Origin: Roseinatronobacter ekhonensis
Lineage (GTDB): Bacteria > Pseudomonadota > Alphaproteobacteria > Rhodobacterales > Rhodobacteraceae
Assembly (NCBI RefSeq): GCF_900499075.1
Contig: NZ_UIHC01000014.1
Location: 1 to 64,000 of the forward strand
DNA: 64,000 nt
Direction of reading: 5' to 3'
The number at the start of each line of letters is the position of its first letter. Position 1 is the first letter of the stretch. Shown here piece after piece: positions 34,122 through 42,460 of this stretch. The notes beneath the pieces are model-generated. The model was not told the origin of the DNA, ran no database searches, and saw only the letters and a program-made list of their open reading frames with translations. A program made the position numbers and the translations under genes.

Positions 34122-35912
34122 TCACCGCACGCGCACAGTGGTCAGTTCGTCCCCGTCGGGCGACATGACATGCGTGGAACAAGCCAGACACGGGTCGAAG
34201 CTGTGCAGAGTGCGCAGCACTTCCACGGGTTCGTCCGGGCGTTCCATCGGGGTGTTCATAAGGCTCGCTTCGAACGCCCCGATATTGCCCTGTGCGTCGC
34301 GCGGGCTGCCGTTCCATGTGGTGGGCACCACGCATTGATAATTCTCGATCCGCCCGTCCTTGATGCGAATCCAGTGGCCCAATGATCCGCGCGGCGCTTC
34401 GGTCATACCCACGCCCTTGGCTTCCTTCGGCCAGGTCTTGGGGTCCCATTTCTCGACATTGGCGGTGTGAGTGTCGCCGTTCTTGATATTGGTCACAAGC
34501 TTGTCGAAAAAGTACTTCTGCAAGCGCCCGCAATATTCCGACTCCAGCGCGCGCGCAGCGGTGCGCCCCAAGGTCGAGAAGATCGCCTCAAACGGCAGGT
34601 CCATCGTGCGGAGCAGCCCGTCGACCTGATCCTTGATGTCTTCATGCCCCTTGGCATAGCCCACGACGTAGCGGGCAAGCGGCCCCGTTTCCATCGCGTG
34701 CCCGCGCCAGCGCGGGGCCTTGATCCAGCTATATTTGGCCGCCTCGTCCAGTTCCTTGATGTTGGTCCGGGTGCCCTTGGCGTTCGGCCCAAGCTCGTAC
34801 TGCGCTTCCGAGATGCCATCCCAAGGGTGCAGCCCGCGACCGGGTTCGCCATAAGTATACCAAGAATGATCGACGAATTCCTGAACCTGTTCGGGGTCGC
34901 GCACATCGACATCATGCACTTCGTTCAGGTTGCCGTTGATGATCGCACCCCGCGGCAAATGCAGGTTTTCCGTGCTGAAATCATTGGCGTTTTCGGGAAT
35001 GTCGCCATAGGCCAGACAGGCTTGCGACGACAAGCCGCCGCCATGCAGCCATGTGCGGTAGAAGTTGCCGATGGCGATCACATCGGGAATGTAGACGTTG
35101 TTGTTGAACTCTATGCAGCGGTCGATGATAGAGCTTGCAAGGTTCAGCCGCTCCATGTTGATCGCGCCCGTGGCACCCACGCTGTCCATGTTGATCGGGC
35201 AAGGCACACCGCCCACCAGCCAGTTCGGATGCGGGTTCTTGCCGCCGAAAATGGTGTGAATCTTGACGATGTCCTTTTGCAGGTCCAGCGCTTCCAGATA
35301 ATGCGTGGTCGCCATCAGGTCGGCTTCGGGCGGCATTTTATAGGCCGGGTTGTCCCAATAGCCGTTCTTGAAAATGCCAAGCTGCCCCGATTCCACGAAT
35401 TTCTTCAGCCGGTTCTGCACGTCCCGGAAATAGCCGGGGCTGGAGAGCGGATGCGCGGGGCTGACCATCTGTTGCAATTCGCTGGTCGCCTTTGGGTCGG
35501 CGCGCAATGCGTTGATCGGGTTCACCCAGTCCAGTGCGTGCAGGTGGTAGAAATGCACGATATGGTCGTGAATTTCCAGGTTCAACTGCATGATATTGCG
35601 AATGGAATTGGCGTTGTCCGGGATCTGGATGCCCAGCGCATCTTCCACCGCGCGGACGCTCGTCAAAGCATGGGTGCCAGTGCAGACGCCGCAGATCCGC
35701 TCGGTAAAGGCCCACGCGTCGCGCGGGTCGCGGCCCTTCAGGATCACCTCCAGCCCACGCCACATGGTGCCGGTGCTGACCGCGTTGCGAATGACGCCTT
35801 GGTCATCCACGTTGATCTCGCAGCGCATATGGCCTTCGATGCGGGTGACAGGGTCGATGACGATCCGGCGGCCGGATTTGTCCATCGAATAACCGTTCGG
35901 AGTTTCCAGCAT
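34122..35912 (-). CDS. hupL: Uptake [NiFe]-hydrogenase large subunit HupL
   Basis: A 596-aa catalytic subunit. The NiFe ligands are present: [12 protein letters not shown] (C74, C77) and DPCLACSTH (C575, C578, ending at H581). The tail [15 protein letters not shown] (582-596) is the peptide that HupD removes. Group 1 membrane-bound uptake hydrogenase, oxidising H2 in the periplasm. It has no signal of its own and is exported with HupS by the Tat route. The gap to hupS is 3 bases. Confidence 0.98.
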   Translation of the reverse strand: MLETPNGYSMDKSGRRIVIDPVTRIEGHMRCEINVDDQGVIRNAVSTGTMWRGLEVILKGRDPRDAWAFTERICGVCTGTHALTSVRAVEDALGIQIPDNANSIRNIMQLNLEIHDHIVHFYHLHALDWVNPINALRADPKATSELQQMVSPAHPLSSPGYFRDVQNRLKKFVESGQLGIFKNGYWDNPAYKMPPEADLMATTHYLEALDLQKDIVKIHTIFGGKNPHPNWLVGGVPCPINMDSVGATGAINMERLNLASSIIDRCIEFNNNVYIPDVIAIGNFYRTWLHGGGLSSQACLAYGDIPENANDFSTENLHLPRGAIINGNLNEVHDVDVRDPEQVQEFVDHSWYTYGEPGRGLHPWDGISEAQYELGPNAKGTRTNIKELDEAAKYSWIKAPRWRGHAMETGPLARYVVGYAKGHEDIKDQVDGLLRTMDLPFEAIFSTLGRTAARALESEYCGRLQKYFFDKLVTNIKNGDTHTANVEKWDPKTWPKEAKGVGMTEAPRGSLGHWIRIKDGRIENYQCVVPTTWNGSPRDAQGNIGAFEASLMNTPMERPDEPVEVLRTLHSFDPCLACSTHVMSPDGDELTTVRVR

Positions 35913-35915
35913 GGT

Positions 35916-37067
35916 TTACGCCTCTTCCTTGTTGGCCTTGGCGGCCTTTTCATCATCCTTGACCGCGTTGGCATGACCTTGCGCCTTTTGCTGCGCGCGT
36001 TTCAGCGCGGACAGCGCGGCATGGCCCGCCACGGCCCCGCCCACGACACCCATCGCAGCCAGGCCCACACGGTCGGCATTCGCCTCGACCCCGAACTGGG
36101 TCACATCGGTCACGCGGTCATAGAAGCTGCCCTGATCCCAGAACCCGTCTTCGGAACAGCCGATGCAGCCATGGCCGGATTGGATGGGAAAGCTGACGCC
36201 CTCGTTCCAGCGCACGGTGGAACAGGCGTTGTAGGTGGTCGGGCCCTTGCACCCCACCTTGTACAGGCAGTACCCCTTGCGCGCACCTTCGTCGTCCCAC
36301 GCTTCGACGAACTGGCCTGCGTCGAAATGCGGACGGCGGTAGCATTTGTCATGGATGCGCTGCGAATAGAACATCAGCGGGCGGCCCTGCCGGTCCAGCG
36401 ACGGCATCTTGTCGAACGTCACCATGTAGGTAATGACGCCGGTCATCACCTCGGCAATCGGCGGACAGCCGGGCACCTTGATGATGGGTTTGTCGGTGAT
36501 GACCTTGTGAATCGGCGTCGCCTGCGTGGGGTTCGGGGCTGCGGCCTGAACGCAACCATAGGACGCGCAAGCACCCCATGCGATCACCGCCTTCGCGTCT
36601 TTGGCAACCCGTTTCAGTTTTTCCAGAAATGGCTTGCCGCCAGAGATGCAGAACATCCCATCCTCGTTCAGCGGCGGATTGCCTTCGACCGCCAGAATAT
36701 AGTTGCCCTTGTATTTCTGGATCGTCTCTTCCAGCGCGGCCTCTGCCTGATGGCCGGCAGCGGCCATCAGCAGGTCGTCATAATCAAGGCTGATCATGGA
36801 CAGGATCACGTCTTTGGCCAGCGGATGGCCCGACCGGATAAAGCTTTCCGAACAACATGTGCATTCCAGCCCGTGCAACCAGATGACCGGCGTGCGCGGC
36901 TTGGTTTCCATCGCATGGGCAATCTTGGGCACGAAGGCCGGGCCAAGGCCAAGGGCCGCTGCGGTGAGCGAGCAGTATTTCATAAAACTGCGTCGCGTAA
37001 TGCCCTGCGCGCGCATCACCTCGTAAAAGGTTTCGATTCGCTCGGTCGTGGTTTCTGGCTGGGTCAA
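35916..37067 (-). CDS. hupS: Uptake [NiFe]-hydrogenase small subunit HupS (TTG start)
   Basis: A 383-aa electron-transfer subunit. The best start is TTG 37065-37067, since GGAGGAGG lies 4-5 bases upstream and there is no ATG at that point; the longer frame without a ribosome site is rejected. The twin-arginine signal is [11 protein letters not shown] (about residues 25-35) with a hydrophobic stretch to AHA. Fe-S cysteines begin at [12 protein letters not shown] and continue with [10 protein letters not shown] and [11 protein letters not shown]. The C-terminus has the membrane-anchoring helix near [18 protein letters not shown] and a Lys/Ala-rich end. Confidence 0.97.
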   Translation of the reverse strand: MTQPETTTERIETFYEVMRAQGITRRSFMKYCSLTAAALGLGPAFVPKIAHAMETKPRTPVIWLHGLECTCCSESFIRSGHPLAKDVILSMISLDYDDLLMAAAGHQAEAALEETIQKYKGNYILAVEGNPPLNEDGMFCISGGKPFLEKLKRVAKDAKAVIAWGACASYGCVQAAAPNPTQATPIHKVITDKPIIKVPGCPPIAEVMTGVITYMVTFDKMPSLDRQGRPLMFYSQRIHDKCYRRPHFDAGQFVEAWDDEGARKGYCLYKVGCKGPTTYNACSTVRWNEGVSFPIQSGHGCIGCSEDGFWDQGSFYDRVTDVTQFGVEANADRVGLAAMGVVGGAVAGHAALSALKRAQQKAQGHANAVKDDEKAAKANKEEA

Positions 37068-37114
37068 AGCGGCCTCCTCCGGTGCTTGTCTGGCTGATTG
37101 CCCAAAAAAATGCG

Positions 37115-37130
37115 CCAAGATGCATTTTGG
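37115..37130. promoter_or_regulatory. Near-palindrome upstream of hupS
   Basis: CCAAGATGCATTTTGG, symmetrical except for one base pair, 48-63 bases ahead of the hupS start. It may overlap the core promoter of hupS. The binding protein is unknown. Confidence 0.45.
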
Positions 37131-37188
37131 TGGCAGGAAAAAGCGCGCCTGCCGCCGGATCGGGCTAAACGGTTGTTTTGGTGTGCCT

Positions 37189-37199
37189 TTGTATGCCAA
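37189..37199. promoter_or_regulatory. Candidate HupR binding site TTG-N5-CAA
   Basis: TTGTATGCCAA fits TTG-N5-CAA, the sequence reported to be recognised by HupR ahead of hupS in R. capsulatus. It is the only fit I found in the 311-base region and lies about 122-132 bases from the hupS start, a similar upstream distance. Confidence 0.6.
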
Positions 37200-37303
37200 G
37201 CGGCATTTTCGCTCCGGTGAGGGGGCTTCCAGTCCGAAACCGCCTCGGAAACGGGCTTTCCACATGCACCTTGCACAGCGTTTGAGCAGCGCCGACGGCA
37301 CGC

Positions 37304-37331
37304 TTGACAGGTGCCCGGGGGCGCGTATGAC
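37304..37331 (+). promoter_or_regulatory. Sigma70-like promoter of nickel operon
   Basis: TTGACA at 37304-37309 and TATGAC at 37326-37331, spacer 16. The -10 overlaps the left half of the NikR operator, so bound NikR would block polymerase. Confidence 0.6.
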
Positions 37332-37352
37332 AAATAAGCATATTCGTCATAC
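37325..37352. promoter_or_regulatory. NikR operator GTATGA-N16-TCATAC
   Basis: GTATGA at 37325-37330 and TCATAC at 37347-37352, separated by exactly 16 bases, identical in half-sites and spacing to the operator of the E. coli nik operon. It lies 27 bases ahead of the ATG at 37379. nikR itself is encoded at 40532-41005. Confidence 0.92.
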
Positions 37353-37378
37353 AATTCTGACCTAATGGAGAAATCGCC

Positions 37379-38095
37379 ATGCGCTGCCTGATCCTTGCCC
37401 TTGCCGCCACTGCCTTGCCGATCACCGTGCAAGCCAAGACCCTGAGCCTGCAAGTGACGGGAGAAGCGCTTGCGACCGAAGGCTTCACCGCGCCAGAGCT
37501 GACACGCGATGGCTGGACAATCAGCTTCGGCCGCGTGCAGGCCAGCTTTGCGGATGTCACAGCGTGGCGCACCGACCCACCCTTTGCCGCCGATGGACCC
37601 GGTATCGACGGTGCGGCGCTGCCGTTTGATGGCACCTTTACCGTCAATCTGGCCGAGGCGGGCGAGGACGGGCGCATTGATCTTGCCACGCTGCCCGCAG
37701 AGGCAGGCCATTACAACGCATTGTCATGGGGGCTGGTGCCCGCAACCGACGGGCCCGATGCAGGCTATTCGCTTGTGTTGCAAGGCATGGCGACCAAGGA
37801 CGGGCAAGAGGTTGCTTTCACCCTGCGCAGTGCCGACCGCATCGCCTATGCTTGCGGCGAATTCGTCGGCGATACGCGCAAGGGCTTCGTGACTGATGCC
37901 GCGCCGGGGCAGGTCGAGATCACGCTGCATCTGGACCATATCTTCGGCCGTGCCGATTTGCCCGCTGATGATGCAATGAACCAGACCGCGCTCGGGTTCG
38001 ATCAATTCGCCAGCGGCGGCACGCATGACATATCGCTGCAAGGCATCCATCTGGGCCATGTCGGCGAAGGGCATTGCCATGATACGACCCTGTAG
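37379..38095 (+). CDS. Unrecognised periplasmic protein, first gene of NikR-controlled nickel operon
   Basis: A 238-aa exported protein (signal MRCLILALAATALPITVQAK). I do not recognise the family with confidence; the beta-rich body (GWTISFGRVQASFADVTAW, AGHYNALSWGL, YSLVLQGMATKDGQEVAFTL) recalls DUF4382-like domains. It has potential metal ligands: C-terminal HLGHVGEGHCHDTTL, HLDHIFGRAD, and a lone ACGE. It lies directly behind a NikR operator and is the leading gene of a cluster encoding NikM, NikQ and NikO, overlapping the next gene by 17 bases. A role in binding or delivering nickel in the periplasm is inferred from that context. GGAGAAA precedes the ATG. Confidence 0.85.
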   Translation: MRCLILALAATALPITVQAKTLSLQVTGEALATEGFTAPELTRDGWTISFGRVQASFADVTAWRTDPPFAADGPGIDGAALPFDGTFTVNLAEAGEDGRIDLATLPAEAGHYNALSWGLVPATDGPDAGYSLVLQGMATKDGQEVAFTLRSADRIAYACGEFVGDTRKGFVTDAAPGQVEITLHLDHIFGRADLPADDAMNQTALGFDQFASGGTHDISLQGIHLGHVGEGHCHDTTL

Positions 38096-38507
38096 CCTGC
38101 TTCTGGCAATGGCGCTGCCCGCGTCCGCCTTGGCGCATGGGGCAGAGCTGACCGCCACCCCGGTACAGGCCATCGCCTTGGAGGCGCATTTCGACACGGG
38201 CGAACCGATGGCGGGCGCACAGGTTCAAGCCTTTGCGCCCGATGCGCCGCAAACGCCGATTGCCTTGGGCCAGACCGATGCCGACGGACGGTTCGTGTTC
38301 GTGCCAGACCCCGCGCCGGGGCGCTGGACCGTGCAGGTGCGTGCCGCGGGCCACGGCGCGATCACCTATTTCGAGCAAGGTGCAAACGCGCTGCGTGTCA
38401 CGGTAGAGCGCCCGCAGGATTGGGGCCAACGCGCGCTGATGGTCGCGCTGGTCGCTTGGGGCGCGCTGGGAACAGTGCTGTTTTTTCGCCGCAACAAGAG
38501 GGGTTAA
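38079..38507 (+). CDS. Small NikL-like membrane-anchored accessory protein of nickel ECF importer
   Basis: A 142-aa protein from ATG 38079 (GAAGGG upstream). It has an N-terminal signal or anchor (MIRPCSLLLAMALPASALA) directly followed by HGAEL, a CarboxypepD-reg/Ig-like domain (about 35-110, LGQTDADGRFVFVPDPAPGRW), and a C-terminal membrane helix (ALMVALVAWGALGTVLFF) with a positive end. This two-helix layout is that of NikL, which takes the place of NikN in some NikM/CbiM-type importers. The His immediately after the processing site may help load nickel. Confidence 0.75.
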   Translation: MIRPCSLLLAMALPASALAHGAELTATPVQAIALEAHFDTGEPMAGAQVQAFAPDAPQTPIALGQTDADGRFVFVPDPAPGRWTVQVRAAGHGAITYFEQGANALRVTVERPQDWGQRALMVALVAWGALGTVLFFRRNKRG

Positions 38508-38510
38508 ACG

Positions 38511-39134
38511 ATGCATCTGGCCGATGGAATCGTTCCGGTGGGCATGGCGTTGGCAGGCTACGGGGCCAGCGCAGGCCTGACCGCCTTGGCTTTGTCACGC
38601 ATCAACCGCTTGCCCGACCCCGGCGCAGGGCTGCCCCGCGCGGCCATGCTGGTCACGGTGTTCTTCGCAGCTTCACTCATCGCCATTCCCGTGCCGCCCG
38701 CGTCGGTGCATCTAATGCTCGCGGGGCTGATGGGCATCTGTCTGGGCTGGTATGCCATGCCAGCCATTCTGGTTGGCCTGTTCCTGCAAGCGGTCATGTT
38801 TGGCCATGGCGGGCTGACCACGCTGGGGCTGAACGGGCTGATCTTCGGGCTGCCTGCGCTGGCAGCATATGGGCTTTGGGCACGGATGGGCCAGCGCTGG
38901 CCCGATCTGGCGGCCGCGCTGGCGGGCGGCGGTGCGGTTCTACTGGCCTTGGGGCTATTCGCGGCGCTTGTGCTGCTTGGCCTGCCCCCGCAACTGGATG
39001 CCGGGGCAGAGCGCCTGGCCCTTGCTGCTTTGGTTCTGGCCCATCTGCCGCTTGTGCTGGCTGAAGCTGTGATCGTGGTGGTGCTGCTGCGCGTGCTCCG
39101 CCGTGTAGAGCCGCGCTTGCTGGCCCATGCCTGA
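38511..39134 (+). CDS. nikM: Nickel ECF transporter S component NikM (CbiM family)
   Basis: A 207-aa membrane protein with the absolutely conserved N-terminus MHLADG, in which Met1 and His2 coordinate the metal. It has about six hydrophobic segments and the internal MFGHGGLTTLGLNGL motif. CbiM and NikM share this fold; nickel specificity is assigned from the NikR operator, adjoining hydrogenase genes and the NikL-like partner. It overlaps the next gene by 8 bases. Confidence 0.92.
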   Translation: MHLADGIVPVGMALAGYGASAGLTALALSRINRLPDPGAGLPRAAMLVTVFFAASLIAIPVPPASVHLMLAGLMGICLGWYAMPAILVGLFLQAVMFGHGGLTTLGLNGLIFGLPALAAYGLWARMGQRWPDLAAALAGGGAVLLALGLFAALVLLGLPPQLDAGAERLALAALVLAHLPLVLAEAVIVVVLLRVLRRVEPRLLAHA

Positions 39135-39819
39135 CAGTATAGGCCCCCGCGCGCGTATCTTGGCCAGCCTTGTGCTGGCCTTTGCCGTATCGGCGGTGAA
39201 TAGCGTTGCCATGCTGCCGGTATTGGCATTGCTCGCGGGCGCTGCTCTGTGGCTGGGCCGCGCGCCGTGGCGGCGCTTTCGCGCGCCCGTCGCGCTGGCG
39301 CTGGCGTTCGTGCTGGGTTTGGGACTGTCCCTTGGCGACAGCACAGTGCTTCGGCTTGGCCCGGTCCCGCTCTATGCTGAGGGTTTGCAGGCCGGAGCCA
39401 TGATCGCGGTGCGGATGCTGACCATTGTCGCACTGGTCTGGGCACTTCTGGGCCGTCTGTCACCATTGCAACTTGCCCAAGGGTTGCGCGGGTTGCACCT
39501 GCCTGCACTGATAACAGATATGACCATGCTGACCCTGCGCTACCTGAATGAGGTCCGCGCGGAGCTGGCGCGGGCTGAACTGGCCCGCCGCTTGCGGGCG
39601 GGCCCAACCGGGTGGCGCGCCCTGCCTGACCGGGCGCTCATACTTGCCGCTAGTCTTATCCGCGCACAGGATCGGGCCGAACGGCTTTGGGCGGCAATGC
39701 GGCTGCGCGGGCATGGGGCGTCGCATCCCGTCGCAGGCATCGGCATGGGCGAACTGGCGGCGTTGGCGCTGGCGGTTGCTTGCGCCGCCGCACTGATCTG
39801 GCTGGACCGCGCCGCATGA
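39127..39819 (+). CDS. nikQ: Energy-coupling factor T component NikQ (CbiQ family)
   Basis: A 230-aa membrane protein with N-terminal hydrophobic segments and two cytoplasmic coupling motifs with the A-R-x pattern (ARAELARRLR and AAMRLRGHG, about 152-160 and 193-201). It couples NikM to the ATPase. It overlaps nikO (ATGA). Confidence 0.9.
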   Translation: MPDSIGPRARILASLVLAFAVSAVNSVAMLPVLALLAGAALWLGRAPWRRFRAPVALALAFVLGLGLSLGDSTVLRLGPVPLYAEGLQAGAMIAVRMLTIVALVWALLGRLSPLQLAQGLRGLHLPALITDMTMLTLRYLNEVRAELARAELARRLRAGPTGWRALPDRALILAASLIRAQDRAERLWAAMRLRGHGASHPVAGIGMGELAALALAVACAAALIWLDRAA

Positions 39820-40535
39820 GCTTGCTGTCGCTTTCGGATGTCGGCATCGGCTGGCAGGACGGGCCGCCGGTGCTGGAGCATCTGGGCTTTGACATGGCCA
39901 CTAGTGAGCGGGTCGGACTGGTCGGACCGAATGGCGCAGGAAAAAGCAGCCTGTTTCAGACCATCGCCGCAATTTTGCCAACCCGCGCGGGGCAGATCAG
40001 CTTCGACGGCACGCCCGTACGCGCCGGTCGGTTCAACCCGAAGCTGGCGATGGTGTTCCAGAATGCCGATGACCAGTTATTCTGCCCGACGCTGGCCGAA
40101 GACGTGGCCTATGGCGCGCGGAACCTGGGGCTGCCTGCGCCCGAGGTTGCGGCGCGCACCACCCAAGCACTGGCCGAATGCGGCCTGACCGGCTTGGAAG
40201 ATCAGCCTGTCCACAAGCTGTCGGGTGGCGAAAAACGGCGCGCCTGTATTGCGGGTGCGCTGGTCATGCGCCCCGCGCTTTTACTGCTGGACGAACCCAG
40301 CGCCGCACTGGACCTGCGCCAGCGACGCAACATGATCGACCTGCTGAGCAAGTTGCCCACGGCCATGATGATTGCCAGCCACGATCTGGAATTCCTGCTG
40401 GAGTTGTGCCCACGCATCCTGTTGATCGACCAAGGCCGCCTTTGTGCCGATGGCGCGGCGCATGACATTCTGAGCGATGCAGCATTGATGGCACAACACG
40501 GGCAAGAGGTGCCTGCGTCTCTGGCAAGAGGCTAG
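39816..40535 (+). CDS. nikO: Nickel ECF transporter ATPase NikO
   Basis: A 239-aa ATPase, starting at ATG 39816 which overlaps the nikQ stop; a longer frame inside nikQ is rejected. Motifs: Walker A GPNGAGKSS, Q-loop VFQNADDQLFCPTL (the ADDQ typical of ECF ATPases), signature LSGGEKRRACIAGAL, Walker B LLLLDEPSAALD, switch ASHDLEFL. It probably works as a homodimer. Its end overlaps the convergent nikR by 4 bases. Confidence 0.94.
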   Translation: MSLLSLSDVGIGWQDGPPVLEHLGFDMATSERVGLVGPNGAGKSSLFQTIAAILPTRAGQISFDGTPVRAGRFNPKLAMVFQNADDQLFCPTLAEDVAYGARNLGLPAPEVAARTTQALAECGLTGLEDQPVHKLSGGEKRRACIAGALVMRPALLLLDEPSAALDLRQRRNMIDLLSKLPTAMMIASHDLEFLLELCPRILLIDQGRLCADGAAHDILSDAALMAQHGQEVPASLARG

Positions 40536-41005
40536 AAACTGTCCTTCACATGCAAATGCGTGTGCGGTGTGCTTTCATGGCCATGTTCATGGGTGTGTTC
40601 ATGCCGCTCTATCGGGATCAGGAACAGGTTGCCATGTTTCACCCCCCGCTGGCCCAGAACCCCGTCGGCATAGGCGCGCAGCGCCGCGGCCGGACCGCGC
40701 AGGATGGCCGTTTCCAGACAGGTGTCATGGTCCAGATGCACATGGCTGGTTGTGACCGTCAGCGCATGGTGGTCGTGATGATGGTGCATCAAACGACTGG
40801 CCAGATCGCGGGTGTGGTGGTCATAGACATAGGACAGCACGCCCATCGCCTGACCATCTGGCTGCGCTGCCCCCGCGCTATCGCGGAGCGCGCCGCGCAA
40901 CAAGTCGCGCACGGCTTCCGAGCGGTTGTCATAGCGCCGCGCCGCCGTGAAGGCATCCAGCTCTGAGCAAAGCCCTTCGGGCAGTGTGACGGTCACGCGC
41001 TGCAT
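40532..41005 (-). CDS. nikR: Nickel-responsive regulator NikR
   Basis: A 157-aa ribbon-helix-helix/ACT-like repressor. The N-terminal RHH is MQRVTVTLPEGLCSELDAF...RSEAVRDLLR. The nickel site residues of E. coli NikR have counterparts: a His in MHHHHDHH, HVH in TTSHVHLDHDTCLE and the Cys of CLE. The C-terminus carries an extra His-rich tail (about 133-155, HEHTHEHGHE...HTHLH) not found in E. coli NikR. Its operator is at 37325-37352. It is transcribed towards the nik operon. Confidence 0.95.
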   Translation of the reverse strand: MQRVTVTLPEGLCSELDAFTAARRYDNRSEAVRDLLRGALRDSAGAAQPDGQAMGVLSYVYDHHTRDLASRLMHHHHDHHALTVTTSHVHLDHDTCLETAILRGPAAALRAYADGVLGQRGVKHGNLFLIPIERHEHTHEHGHESTPHTHLHVKDSF

Positions 41006-41107
41006 GATGTGCTATCCTTCGGCTTGCGGTTGTCCCAGACTGCCATGCGCGCAGGGCGCGGCGCAAGATGGCTTCAAACGCCGCGCAAGCTGCGTTAGGG
41101 TAACGTG

Positions 41108-42460
41108 ATGGAACCGTCGTCAACACCCATCGCTTCCAGCGCACCGCTGCTGACCCATCTGGATGACCGCATCGCCGATCAGGCATGGGGCGATGTCATT
41201 CAGGCTATGGACCGCACCTATGCGGAACTGGTCCACTATCAGGAAAAGCTGGAAGCACAGAATTCCGAACTGGAATCGATGCGCGGTTTTCTGGAATCGG
41301 TGCTGTCTTCGGTGTCCGATATTTTGCTGGTCGTATCGCGCACCGGCACGGTCGAGCAACTGTCAGACTCGTTGGCTGCGCGGTTGCAGCAAAACGCGGC
41401 CAACCTGCGGGGTGGGCAGGTCGCCGGGCTGTTTCGCGATCAGGCGGCGCTGAACGCCGCGCTGGACTCGTGCCGCACCAACCGTGCCCCGGTCACGCTG
41501 GAACTGGAGCTGGCAGCCAAACCCGACCCGATGCCCTATGAGATCATCATCTCGCCGCGCAGTGACGAGCGCGGGCGCGTGGCGGGCTATGTGCTGGCGG
41601 GGCGGTCGGTGGGCGAATTGCGCCATGCCTATCAGGCGCTGGAGCATAGCCATCACGAGCTGAAGGCGATGCAGGGACAGTTGGTGCGCAATGAAAAGCT
41701 GGCCTCGTTGGGCCGCTTGCTGGCCGGTGTCGCACATGAGCTGAACAATCCGATCAGCTTTGTTTACGCCAATGCGCATGCGCTGGAACGCTACGCGACC
41801 AAGTTCGAGACCTATTTTGACCGCGTCGCCGACGGGGCCAGCCGCGCAGAGCTGATCGCGCTGCGCGAAGACCTGCGGCTGGACCGCGAATTGCGCAACC
41901 TGCGCGAAGCAATCCACGGGGCGCGCGACGGGGCAGAACGCGTGCGCGACATCGTGGCCGACCTACGCCGTCTGTCGGCAGGCGGCGATGGCGAAATGGT
42001 CAGCTTCGATCTGGTCGAGGTTTCCCGTGTCGCCGCAGACTGGGTGAAGCGGGGCCGCGCAGGCGGGGTCGTCTTGCAGCATGACGGGTGCGAAACGCTA
42101 ATGGTCACAGGCCGCGCCGGTCATATCCAGCAAGTGGTGATGAACCTTGTGCAAAACGCGCTCGACGTGCTGGACGGGCAACCCGATGCGCGGCTGTGCC
42201 TGCGCCATTTCACCGAAAGCGGCTTTGCCGTTCTGGAAGTGTCCGACAACGGTCCGGGCATTGCGCCCGACGTCCAGGCCGCGATTTTCGACCCGTTCTT
42301 CACCACCAAGCCGGTGGGGCAAGGCACGGGACTGGGCCTGTCGATCAGCCACAAGATAGCAGAGGAACATGGCGGGCAATTGCGGCTGTGTCCGAACCAG
42401 CCCGATGGTGCGTGTTTCCGGCTGGAACTTCCCTTGCCACAAGCGGAGAGCACATCATGA
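41108..42460 (+). CDS. hupT: Hydrogenase sensor histidine kinase HupT
   Basis: A 450-aa soluble kinase (start ATG 41108 with AGGG upstream; an in-frame GTG lies immediately before). Residues about 20-60 are coiled-coil, about 60-175 a PAS domain, then the phospho-acceptor GVAHELNNPISFVYANAHAL and the ATPase motifs (NLVQNALDVL, DNGPGIA, PVGQGTGLGLSIS). In R. capsulatus HupT phosphorylates HupR when H2 is absent, switching hydrogenase synthesis off; H2 sensed by HupUV prevents this. Overlaps hupU by 4 bases. Confidence 0.95.
   Translation: MEPSSTPIASSAPLLTHLDDRIADQAWGDVIQAMDRTYAELVHYQEKLEAQNSELESMRGFLESVLSSVSDILLVVSRTGTVEQLSDSLAARLQQNAANLRGGQVAGLFRDQAALNAALDSCRTNRAPVTLELELAAKPDPMPYEIIISPRSDERGRVAGYVLAGRSVGELRHAYQALEHSHHELKAMQGQLVRNEKLASLGRLLAGVAHELNNPISFVYANAHALERYATKFETYFDRVADGASRAELIALREDLRLDRELRNLREAIHGARDGAERVRDIVADLRRLSAGGDGEMVSFDLVEVSRVAADWVKRGRAGGVVLQHDGCETLMVTGRAGHIQQVVMNLVQNALDVLDGQPDARLCLRHFTESGFAVLEVSDNGPGIAPDVQAAIFDPFFTTKPVGQGTGLGLSISHKIAEEHGGQLRLCPNQPDGACFRLELPLPQAESTS

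Larger units (their letters stand above)
37068..37378. promoter_or_regulatory. Divergent hupS / nickel-transport promoter region
   Basis: 311 bases between the hupS TTG and the first gene of the nickel operon. It contains a near-palindrome (37115-37130), a TTG-N5-CAA site (37189-37199), a sigma70-like promoter facing right (37304-37331) and a NikR operator (37325-37352), each listed separately. I found no convincing -24/-12 element for hupS. Confidence 0.7.

Noticed and set aside
34467-37097. 876-codon open frame on the plus strand opposite hupL and hupS
   Set aside because: It is antisense to two well-supported hydrogenase genes, has no family features, and results from high-GC codon bias.
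37068-37378. Sigma54 promoter for hupS
   Set aside because: No TGGC-N8-TGC type element was found by eye, and HupR lacks the GAFTGA loop needed for sigma54 contact.
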